Source: Cristatella mucedo
Lineage: Eukaryota; Bryozoa; Phylactolaemata; Cristatellidae
Assembly (NCBI GenBank): GCA_009760855.2
Contig: WPIO01000065.1
Span: forward strand, 376,001-440,000
Length of the DNA stretch: 64,000 bases
Direction: 5' to 3'
A program made the translations under genes and the position numbers. The notes below the pieces were generated by a model that saw only the letters and a program-made list of their open reading frames with translations, did not search any database and was not told the origin of the DNA. Of the stretch, positions 1-8,908 are shown piece after piece. The stretch's first letter is position 1; every line of letters starts with the position of its first letter.

Positions 1-1662
1 TGCCGGCATCCAGTTCACACGTCATGATGAAGAAGGCATTGACTCTCATGAATTCGCCCAGCTTCTCCTCACATCAGGATTGGTGCTGACTGACGAAGTG
101 CACTGGTTGTCATTTCATAGGTGAGTGTGTGTGCGTGCACGTGCATGTTTGTACGTGCTCACACACCCGTTTGTGTTTTTGAGATCGCAAACATCTGTGC
201 CACTTACATGCTCTCAGGCTCACGTGGTGCTGGTACTCTAAGCAATCACGTCCCATTTTAGTTTTTCTCGTAAGCCCAAGTTCTCTTAGAGCGAAATGTC
301 TACGTAAGCATGCCCGAGTGCGTGACCATGCAATCAGACTAGCATTTGCTGGCACATGCGTGCGTGCACGTATGCAAACTTGAGCCCAATAGAGCTCCCA
401 CGCATACGCGTGGATGTGCATGATGGTGCGCGCATGAGCGAGCGCACACGCACGCAGACGCCTGCCAGCGCTGGGAGCGACACTTTGGCAGGGACCATTC
501 TCTGTGTGCGAGCCTGCGTGTGCAAGACGCTGGCTGTTCGAGGAATCGCTCTTGGCATGGTGCCCGTAAGCGCACGTGCTCGAGCGATCTTGTGTGCTTT
601 GATTGCTGCAGTGGCTATGACTTCGGCTATCTGCTCAAGCTGCTCATGGATGCTCCACTGGGTGATGACGAGCAGCAGTTCTTCGAGTTACTGCAGGTCT
701 TTTTTCCACGTCTGTATGATGTCAAGTATCTGATGAAGAGCTGCAAGAACCTCAAAGGTGGTCTGCAGGAGGTGGCCGAACAGCTCGAGGTGCGCCGTCT
801 TTCGCGCTGCTGCTGCTGCCATCCGCACGCGGCAGTGCATCTGCTTCTGCTTCTTGGTCACAAGCTGTAAGTTACTGACCGGCTTAATGTTCTACGCTGC
901 TGGCTGCTGCAACCGAAGTGGATCACGGATCCGATCGTGCTAAGCTGCTCTGTCGGCGTGCCTGCGTGCGAGTGAGCTCGTTTGATTCATTAGGGAAAGT
1001 AGTGTTTGAATGAGTGTCGTGGCATCTTGCAGCTACGTCGTGTGGGACCTCAACATCAAGCAGGAAGCGATGCCATGCTTACAGGCTTAACGTTCTTTAA
1101 AATGCGAGAGGTGAGCACTTACTAATCATACTTGTAGCTACGAGACGAGTGCTGCTAGTGCAATGGGGTGGTGTGGGTGCTGCGCGATTGATTGTCTATT
1201 TTGTAGAGGCAGCAAATCGTGCTAGTTGTACTTGCGCTTTTGTTTAAGACATCCTTGTAGCACCTTTAGGCTATCACCTGTTCGTTGGGAGGTTCTGGCT
1301 TGCTGTTCCGTGACTTTCAGCTCTTTCGCTCACGAACACTGGGTCTCTGATGCATGCTTATTGAGTCGAAGTGAGATTTTGTATTTTGGTTATCTAGTAT
1401 TTTAGTTCTATATTTATATTCGTGCTGAGATTTATATTTTTGAAACATTTAAACAAATTGGCTCGTTAAAAGTGTGTGTTCCTTATCACCTGTCCTGCAG
1501 ATGTTCTTTGAAGACAACATTGACGATGCAAAGTACTGTGGCCATCTATTTGGATTGGGTTCACCGTATGTGCTTGCTCAGACAAGCAGTTCTAATAGTG
1601 GCATGCAGAGCGTGCCACCAAGCGATACATCTACTAGTGCTGGTGACGGGACCAATGGTTGA
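1..1662 (+). CDS. CNOT7/8-like (POP2/CAF1): CCR4-NOT deadenylase catalytic subunit CAF1 (CNOT7/8-like), 3' part
   Basis: Four exons of the RNase D-like deadenylase that shortens mRNA poly(A) tails in the CCR4-NOT complex: 1-120 (begins before the window), 612-789, 1033-1110 and 1501-1662, with stop TGA at 1660-1662. All three introns (491, 243 and 390 bp) are GT..AG and the frame runs through them. The exons read GIQFTRHDEEGIDSHEF, then SGYDFGYLLKLLMD and YDVKYLMKSCKNLKGG, then GPQHQAGSDAMLTGLTFFKM, then DDAKYCGHLFGLG, closely matching remembered human CNOT7. The DVKYLMK aspartate (third catalytic acid of the DEDD set) and the aspartates of the DDAKYCGH motif are present. The first two catalytic acids would lie upstream. 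Human reads EDHIDDAKY where this gene reads EDNIDDAKY. The C-terminal 30 residues are Ser/Thr/Gly-rich and unlike the vertebrate tails. Identity is secure; whether it is the only paralogue cannot be told. Confidence 0.96.
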
Positions 1663-2275
1663 TGCTGCTGCATAGCCAAACTACATACCCATGCCAGGTT
1701 CGACGCATCAGTGTGACTTGTCGACGAGTAGGAGCAATGCTTGTCTGGGCGGACAACCCAATGTAATCTATGTTTGTGACACTTTGTAAGTGCACTTGTT
1801 CAGAAGCACAGCCACATATATTATGTAATAGATTTTCCAAAAGGAATACATGCTTGAACTGCACTGAACAACAAATTTGACCATAATCGAGTTTTTTGTT
1901 CAAAGTGCATTTCAAAAGACAGATGTTGTAAATGTAATCCAAGACTTTGGTGATTTTCACATAAAAGAAGAGCATTAAAATCAATAGTTATACAGACCAT
2001 GCCTAAACAGGAAGCGACACACCTAAACAAATGTTTACCGTTCTCTGCATCATGTGCAAGTTGTGCCCCAACTTGTTGAACTTTTATACATTGAGGTATG
2101 TGTTCGTGGCTTGGTGAGGCACGTGTTGCGACTTTTAAACAGCTTACTTTACAGTATAGCTGTGTGCCTTGTACATTTCCTAACTGAGTCAATACTACAT
2201 GAATCAACTTGAAATTTGAATACGAGTTCAGCTCTCTTTGTGCAACACTGAGTAGTACATTTCTTATTTCGGTCG
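1663..2275 (+). repeat. 3' UTR/downstream flank of the deadenylase gene; first copy (R1) of a threefold repeat
   Basis: AT-rich sequence after the stop codon. From about 1,895 to 2,275 it is recognisably similar, with many differences, to 3,420-3,860 and 8,290-8,710. Shared landmarks are the TTTCAAAAGA block, CCAACTT-TTGAA, ACATTGAG, TTTTAAACAGCTT, GTGTAGCTGTG-like and GAGTTCAGCT. A variant poly(A) signal ATTAAA lies at 1974-1979. R1 is interrupted near 2,320 by a LINE tail. It may be a 3' UTR copied elsewhere or a repeat element that supplied the UTR. Confidence 0.7.
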
Positions 2276-2319
2276 GATATAGGTTTTCCTGTACATTTCC
2301 TCAAGCCTTGTTAATATTA

Positions 2320-2400
2320 ATAATAATAATGCACGTAATAAAGCACCCTCAGGGAACTCAATCTCTTTCTAGGCGCTTTACATTTGCTGTAAAGGGAATT
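2320..2400 (-). mobile_element. LINE 3' tail, minus orientation
   Basis: Contains the conserved terminal block of the local LINE read backwards: (TAA)n, then TAAAGCACCCTCAGGGAACT, then CTAGGCGCTTTACATTTGC. The same block recurs at 38.7, 41.4, 55.1, 57.2 and 61.5 kb, among others. The AATAAA inside it belongs to the element, so it is not good evidence of a host poly(A) site. Confidence 0.8.
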
Positions 2401-2529
2401 GTTGAATTATGTATTCTGCAATCATACATCATTATTAACTGTCAGAATATTTTGAGTATTTTTCTTGCTTGCTCGAGTGTTAAACAAAGTTTCCCTGCAC
2501 CTTTTGAGGAGTGTGGCATATTTTTTTAG

Positions 2530-3415
2530 TGCATACTATTGAATCTGTTTATTTTCCTCGATCGCCCTATTAGTCATTCAGCCGAAAACTGACCTTGACT
2601 CTCCAAGGATGCCAGAAGGTAGAATAGTAGCCGTTGTTACATTAAAAGATAGTTCGTGTTTTCAGGATGGCACGGCGATCATTTCATCGGTTATCGTAAT
2701 GTAAATGATTATTAAACCTGGGGATAAATCATAGGTTTTAGGGGGATAGCTCCTGAAGCCTTGCCTTTTTCTTTCTATTCACCGTTTAAGAAACACTGAC
2801 TACGATTATGTTTCAATGTGGATTTGACGATCTGGTGCCTAGTTGGTCTAGCCTGTGGTCAGGTCGGCATGGCTCAAGAGCAGCGCTGTAGTTTCTCATG
2901 TGGGTTTAACATTGTCATTTGCCGAGAAAGTCTATCGTTACTCGTAGGAAGGCTGAAAGATCGCTCAGTTGGCAAGACAGGCGTTAAACTTCTTTGGGTC
3001 GGTCTTGTGAAATGTAGGGGAGGGTTTAGCCCCCTGGCACCCTCTGACTGTCGCCTCTAAAGCCCCTTAAATCACACCACGCATTTCCTCACGAGGTATC
3101 GATGCCAGTTCTCAGGACTCCTAAGACATCCTGTACCATGCATGCAATGCTCGAGTCACACGTCGTCCTCATGGGTCGTCTGTACCATTCATATGGATAC
3201 TGGAGCTTACCCTCTCGTTCTGCTTTTAAACCAAAGCCTACTTAGTCTGAGCGATATTACGAATATATGAGATTTGATGTTTGGTACCACGATCCACGTA
3301 CTGCCGTTGTAAGCTTATGGCAAGAGCAACTGACACTAGTACTGTTTTTTAACACTCTTTAAGGGTAGATATCAAGAAAATACGGAGAACATTGGTCCTA
3401 CAATCGAGTAACTGT
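2530..3415. other. Intergenic, no gene seen
   Basis: AT-rich sequence without a convincing reading frame or recognised repeat. The 80-codon plus frame at 2,818-3,060 shows no family features. Confidence 0.5.
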
Positions 3416-3419
3416 TTAG

Positions 3420-3885
3420 GTTACTTTTCAAAAGATAAACTTGATCTGAAGTTTTGATGATTTCTGCATGAAAGTATTAAAAACGCAAGTAATTAGACGA
3501 TATCTAACCAGAAAGTAAAGCAAAAGCAACATAGCTACAAATGCAAATTTCCCAATCTGTATTATGTTTGACTGGTGTACCAACTTGTTGAACCTTGGTA
3601 CATTGAGATACATGTTTGCAACTTGTTGAGGTCAATGCTTGCTACTTTTAAACAGCTTCATTTACAGTGTAGCTGTGCACCTTATAAATTCCACCACTCA
3701 TTCAATAATGAATGGATTAATGTGAAATTTTAAATGTGAGTTCAGCTTGGCTTGTGCACCGTTACCCGGGGCAGCTCATTTCTTGTATCGGTGGGATAAT
3801 TTTGCTTTACAATACACATGTCAGTGATTGCAGATAATAAAATTCAAGTATGTTTCATTACATAGACAGCACCAGTGCTCCAACA
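3420..3885 (+). repeat. Second copy (R2) of the repeat next to the deadenylase gene
   Basis: Similar over about 440 bp to 8,290-8,710 (close copy) and to 1,895-2,275 (more diverged). It keeps ACGCAAGTAATTAGACGATA, ACATTGAGATACATGTTTGC and CAGTGTAGCTGTGCACCTTA, and ends near CAAGTATGTTTCATTACAT. It also carries an AATAAA near 3,836. No coding exon of the deadenylase is seen in front of it. Confidence 0.85.
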
Positions 3886-3899
3886 AAAGCATTCAAAGA

Positions 3900-4585
3900 G
3901 GTGTAACTATCGCTAGTATTTAGCCAGAGGCGTAGCAAGGTGTGGGCAGGGGGACAGATGTCCCCCTCCCGGGCGCCAAAAGCAAACTAGATTGTGCATG
4001 TTTTTGTTTAAACTTTAGACTTTTTCATTTGAGAATACCAATCTTGATTTGAAGCAAGTCGTTGTTTCAATGGATTTGACCATTGCTAGTTAAGCATGTA
4101 CCTGGATGTTCTGGTGGCACACACGAGACGACACGGAAACACTGTAGAGGCTTTAACCACCGTGTATTCATTCGGCTGGTGCTCGCAGCAGCGAAATAAC
4201 CCGGCCGTTCACCGCTCTGTCTGCGTTCCAAGTGCCCTTCCCGTCTGCTAGCCCCATCCTGCCTACCACAGGCAGGCTTCGTCGCGCCAAGGGCGAGCCC
4301 GGCCTGCTATGTAGCGTCAAGGGCGAGCCAGCGTGTGCTGTGGCTGAGCACCGAAACACTATTCGACCACACAAGCTAGGCTTACATGACTAGCTGTGCT
4401 ACGTAAACGCTGCAGTCATGTCTGGCCACTTGTCAGGTGTCCAAAGCAGAAAACTGTCCAGAAATGAGAAGGCATTTTTGTAAATTGTGATTGAGTTTGA
4501 ACCTGGCAGGAGTTCACGGTGCAAGTCAAGACTCCTTTGTCAACAACTTTTCTTGGGGCAATTTAGAACTCATACTTTTCGAAGT
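3900..4585. other. Intergenic, mixed composition
   Basis: No supported gene. At 4,110-4,390 there is a GC-richer segment with a short internal near-repeat (AAGGGCGAGCC at about 4,290 and 4,319). A short minus frame at 4,168-4,374 has no recognisable features. The end of this stretch may already belong to the hAT-like relic, because the text before 4,590 reads as broken transposase-like codons. Confidence 0.4.
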
Positions 4586-4589
4586 CAAC

Positions 4590-5675
4590 TCCGACGTTGG
4601 AAGAATTGAAGAAAGTCTTTGCCATCACTGTAAAACGTGACTTTGCAACAAGGTGGAGTGCAAGAGAGGCGACCGTGAAAGCTGTCAATGATGGACTGGA
4701 CAGCATTGTAAGTCTTTTGGAGCAACTGTCTGAGGACACAAGTGGAGCACTTGAAACAAGAAGGAACGCTGGCAGTCTCCTACATTGTATCTTGAACTTT
4801 TAACTTTTTGGCTCTGTTGCCATTTTGGTACACTATCTTAAGAGAGATTGACCGCGTTCAGTTAAGAATGCAGGTTTCAAAGATGAACTTCAAAGACGCT
4901 TCTTGTGACCCCTACTCTCTTGAGATTGAGTTGTCAAGTCTCCGAGAAGACCTGTGCCAGGAATCACTACCAGATGATAAAAAGAGATGTGAATTTTAGG
5001 GAGTTGTGGTTGAACGAAGAATCCGCCGAAGGACACAGATGCTTGGACAACTCTCCCAAGATGTTATTCTCACGGCAGATGATGAGATTTCAAGAATCGT
5101 GACGGACAGTATAGACCATCTCCGACAAGAAATATCAACTAAGTTTTCCCGGCTGGCAGATCATGATGCCAAATTTGGTTTTATGTTAGAAGTTCAGAAA
5201 CTTTTGAAGACACCTGACCAAACTCCGCGAGCAATGTCTAGATCATGGAGGCCTCTCTTATTCATACATTGGAGGAAAAGAACTTTACATCGAAAGATGT
5301 GACGTTAAAATGCTTCTTGTCTCACGTCACGATGCGGCACTAAAGACACCATGGAACTCATGTTATCAAGTGCAATATTATTATTATTATTATTATTATT
5401 ATGTCTTTGATTGTCAGTTATGGATAAGCTGTGTTTTCTAATTTGAGAGTTGCCTTGCAAGTTCTTCTCACCATAGCTGATCAGTTGCAAGTTGTGAACA
5501 TTCCTTTAGCAAGCTGAAGATAATCCTGTCTTATCTGCGAGCATCAATGGGGTTAGATCGACTCTCCGAGTTGGCCTTGTACCGCACGGAGAAAGAAACA
5601 CTGAAAAATATTGACTTTCAAACTGTAAAGGACCAGTTTGCTACGCTCAAGGCAAGACAAATTCACGTAAGTTAA
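4590..5675 (+). pseudogene. hAT-superfamily (ZMYM1/DUF4371-like) transposase relic
   Basis: Broken reading frames on the plus strand together give the back half of a DUF4371/hAT-type transposase. They include TRWSAREATVKAVNDG at about 4,650, a Leu-rich segment with ILREIDRVQLRMQ at about 4,840, RRIRRRTQM at 5,015, and at 5,505-5,670 the C-terminal motif LKIILSYLRASMGLDRLSEL with later FATLKARQ, which resembles the hAT dimerisation region. There are stops at 4,801 and 4,997 and frame changes between the pieces. A short (ATT)n tract with flanking non-coding sequence at about 5,310-5,410 interrupts it. No terminal inverted repeats or target duplication were found. A domesticated ZMYM1-like host gene is possible in principle, but the breaks argue for a dead element. 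Confidence 0.75.
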
Positions 5676-6027
5676 AGCTGTATTAGCTACCTAGTACATA
5701 AGGCGAGGGGCACCATTAGTAGTTTGTCCAAGGCGCCGAAAGTTCTCACTACGCCTCTTTATAAAAAAAACTACGTGGTGCCTATGGTTTTGGGATTTAT
5801 AAAAACGGCGTTTTTAAGCGCTCACAACGTCAAATTATTTTCTGCCTCTTATGCGCTCTCCTGTGTCTGCTCCATCGCTATGAGTGCAAGGGGTGGTCTC
5901 CCTAATCGACAGCAGAGGGCCGGCTTTGTCCGGCTCGTTTTGAGGCTTCGTTCAAGATGCCTATAAGGTCACCGTTCGACAGTGCCACGAAAGGCTACTG
6001 CAGGCTTTGTATGAAAAAACTATTCGT
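5676..6027. other. Intergenic, no gene seen
   Basis: No convincing frame or known repeat. Contains a short ATTTATAAAA-like AT-rich patch near 5,795. Confidence 0.4.
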
Positions 6028-6029
6028 GT

Positions 6030-6172
6030 GTATAGCATTCTAAGAGCTTAATCTCTCTATTCAGGGGCTTCCCGTCACGTATGCCTCGGGGCACGAGCCC
6101 TCGACCTCGGCCATCAAATACATTCACCTTGATCTTGGGCTCGGCGAGCACCTCAACCGCTGGGCCAAACCA
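6030..6172 (-). mobile_element. tRNA-derived SINE, family A, minus orientation
   Basis: Read on the minus strand it starts TTGGTTTGGCCCAGCGGTTG, an A-box-like tRNA head. It then carries a B-box-like GGTCGAGGGCTCGTGCCCC-type stretch and ends in a tail like GAATAGAGAGATTAAGCTCT, as in the other family A copies at 7.8, 33.2, 54.3, 54.7, 55.3 and 57.2 kb. Confidence 0.8.
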
Positions 6173-6870
6173 ATGGGAAGTGGTACAGACTTTTAAAATC
6201 AGCGATCGAGCGGTGAGCTACAGTGTTAGAAAGCTTGTAACGAACCTGGGTAAGGCTAGTAGACCATGCTGAGGTCGGCCAAGAAAGACGATCCGGCGGG
6301 ATGACTTTCCCCTGAAGGTGCTGGCTCCTCGGCGACAAAAGGTATCGTTCCAGGATGTGTCAGTCAGTGGGGACCTGTACCGATGCGGTCCTAAGCATAG
6401 CGGCAGTGCGCTGGAGGCTTTCTGGGCATGCATGGCATAGTAAGAAGGATCGTTGAACCTGAAGTGGCTTTCGCTTACCGAGCGACGTATATAGCAATGA
6501 AGAGATCGTCTCCGATAGGGCCGGGACCATGGCCACTATATTGTAGACGAATGGAGTTGAGCTTTATGGACCGACGAGTCAAAATTCAGCTTTCCTCTAA
6601 AAGCAAACGAAGATCGTCCGTAAGTTGTTGAAATGATCAGATTTACCATCCCGACTGGCTCCACCCTACGCTGAAACTCGATGTCGGAAGTATCGTGGTT
6701 GAAGTTGTTTGTGCTCGTCTAGTATCAGAATTCTGCACCGTATTGATGGACTTATGGACCGGCATTGTACATTGATCTCGTAAAAGGCTAGGATTCCAAG
6801 CAATTAAGCTTTTTTAGGGGACGATTACATTTGCAGCAGGGCAATGATCCGGAGCACACAGCAAAGCTTA
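6173..6870. other. Intergenic, no gene seen
   Basis: Several short overlapping frames on both strands (up to about 70 codons), none with family features or flanking splice sites that I would trust. Confidence 0.4.
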
Positions 6871-6871
6871 T

Positions 6872-6874
<3 letters not shown>

Positions 6875-6966
<92 letters not shown>
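6875..6966 (+). repeat. (CT)46 microsatellite
   Basis: A 92-bp uninterrupted CT tract. Open frames through it, such as Arg-Glu repeats on the minus strand, are artefacts of the dinucleotide. Confidence 0.98.
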
Positions 6967-6968
<2 letters not shown>

Positions 6969-7044
6969 CTTACGTAATCGAAAAGCGCAATCCAGGCTTT
7001 CGACCAGTGCATCAATTTTTCCCCGTGATTTAGATTGATCGATT

Positions 7045-7540
7045 TCGATTATGTGCAGACGACACACAGCTGTACCTACGCTCTCATGTCACACCTTCCA
7101 GCGCGTCAAACTCTCTCAGCTCCGTTACTGTGCCCATTGTTGACATCCGTACTTGGATGGCAGAAATTAAAAAAAAAATACTTAGACGATAAATCCAACT
7201 TACTACTTATTGGCAAACCAAATGTGACTCAGGAATAGGAAAGCTGAACGCTCTAAACGGGCCCTGCTAGTATACCTCCCGTAGCACGTGTAAAAAATCT
7301 AGTTGTACTGTTCCAGAGTGACCTTTCATGAGATAATTACACTAGTTCCAGTGCGAAGTCCGTCTATTTTCAACTTCGAGACACTACTAAGATTTGGGTC
7401 TGCTCGGACAGGGATACCACATCCAAACTGGTCCATGGATTTATGATATCCCGTCTTGGCTTCCGTAACTCACGATTCAGGGCCTAGGGCCTCTGCAATT
7501 AGGCGCCTACAGTTGCTTCCAAAACTTCTTGAATGGTGTC
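7045..7540 (+). mobile_element. LINE fragment, RT active-site region and downstream
   Basis: Degenerate plus-strand copy starting at the RT box (TGTGCAGACGACACACAGCT, reading CADDTQL). It then runs parallel to 52,600-53,070 of the best copy, including ATTGGCAAACCAAATGTGA, GATACCACATCCAAACTGGT and CATCCCGTCTTG-like text. Frames are broken. Confidence 0.8.
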
Positions 7541-7814
7541 CTGCAGGTGTACTGCTTGAATATGTTGGGCGGAAAGCAATTTGTAGACATATTTTGCCTC
7601 CGCTGCTTACACTTAAGAAATTACAGGGGTAAATAAGTGAATGCACGTGCTGTAAAGATCTTTGTGGTATAGAAACCCGTCATGGCTAATAATAACGAAG
7701 TGTCTGAAGAAGCAAATTACATAGAATCTAGAATTTTAAATTAGAAACAAGTAGTAGTGGCTTATTCTATTGTAATTGTGGTTTAAATAGTTGTAAATGT
7801 AATCGTATGATTCA
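7541..7814. other. Probably LINE remnant or intergenic
   Basis: Continues from the LINE fragment but soon loses recognisable similarity. No gene seen. Confidence 0.35.
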
Positions 7815-7965
7815 TGAGTATAGCGCTCTAAGAAAGCGTAATCCATGTTCAGGTGCTTCACATATGTATCGGGCCTTGAGCCCACGACCTTGGTCATCAA
7901 ATACGTTCCGCTTGACTTCGGTCGTTAAAGGCGGGCACCTTTAATCACTTGGCCAAAGAAAAATT
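7815..7965 (-). mobile_element. tRNA-derived SINE, family A, minus orientation
   Basis: On the minus strand: a head with TTGGCCAAGTGATTAAAGGT, a B-box-like GGTCGTGGGCTCAAGGCC, then GTGAAGCACCTGAACATGG and a degenerate AGAGCGCTATAC-type tail. The copy is diverged. Confidence 0.75.
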
Positions 7966-8289
7966 GGGATTATCGATAACCATTTAGTCAGTGCGTACAA
8001 AAAATTAGGACCTGTCAATGAAATCACAGTGTCTCTGAGCACTATCTCTTACAGAATTTTCGCAAACATCGATTTCAATAGAAATTTATTTGTGTAAGTC
8101 ATCGCTGACTCAAATCATTCTGCCAGCAACCAGTCCTATTTTGCAATCAAATTCCTGACAGCATATAGCAAATCAAGGTCAAAGAGGCATATTAAATTGA
8201 AGTCACAGCTTTCCGGATAGCCATCAAAAGGTTCTCGCTTTTTAGGAACAAGTGAGGTCTAAGAAAAGATCTGAGAAAAATTAGCAGGG

Positions 8290-8712
8290 CACGTATTAAA
8301 ACATGCAAGTAATTAGACGATATCTAACCCGAAAGTAAAGCAAAAGGAACATGGCTACAAATACAAATTTCACAATCTGTATTATGTTTGACTTGTGCAC
8401 CAACTTTTTGAATCTTGGTACATTGAGAAACATGTTTGCAGCTTGTTGAGGTCAGTGCTTGCGGCTTTTAAACAGCTTCATTCACAGTGTAGCTGTGCAC
8501 CTTAAAAATTCCACAGCTCAGTCAATAATTGATGGATTAATGTGAAACTTTAAATGCGAGTTCAGCTTGGCTTGTGCACCGCTGCCTGCGGCAGCTCATT
8601 AGTGATATCGATGGGATAATTTCGCTTTACAGTACACATGTCAGTGATAGCAGATAACAAAAATCAAGTATGTTTCATTACATGTATAGCACCGGAGATC
8701 CAGCAACAGCAG
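8290..8712 (+). repeat. Third copy (R3) of the deadenylase-flank repeat
   Basis: Closely similar to 3,465-3,885: same order of AGTAATTAGACGATATCTAA, TGTATTATGTTTGACT, TTTTAAACAGCTTCATT, GGATTAATGTGAAA and CAAGTATGTTTCATTACAT. It lies just beyond the 3' end of the minus-strand giant gene. Boundaries are approximate. Confidence 0.85.
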
Positions 8713-8874
8713 TTTAATTACATGGGCAGGAGTAGAATAACTGCTTAAAAATTATTTCAAGCAAGCTCAAAAAAGAAAGCTGATCGCGCTTGCATAGTTC
8801 TTCTTATACGTTGCCTTCTAGATAAAAGCTGCTGGCTGGAATAAAAAGGGCTGGCAGTGAAAACATTTTAGAAA

Positions 8875-8880
8875 TTTATT
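8875..8880 (-). terminator. Poly(A) signal AATAAA of the giant minus-strand gene
   Basis: TTTATT on the plus strand, AATAAA on the minus, 29 nt after the stop codon at 8,909. It supports the final exon. Confidence 0.6.
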
Positions 8881-8908
8881 ATGGACCGTTGCTATTAGGC
8901 TAGAGCCA

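Noticed and set aside
2331-2346. AATAAA as poly(A) signal of the deadenylase gene
   Set aside because: It lies inside a LINE tail inserted in the flank. The earlier ATTAAA at 1974 is at least as likely.
6788-7067. Arg-Glu or Leu-Ser repeat proteins
   Set aside because: Translation of the (CT)n microsatellite.
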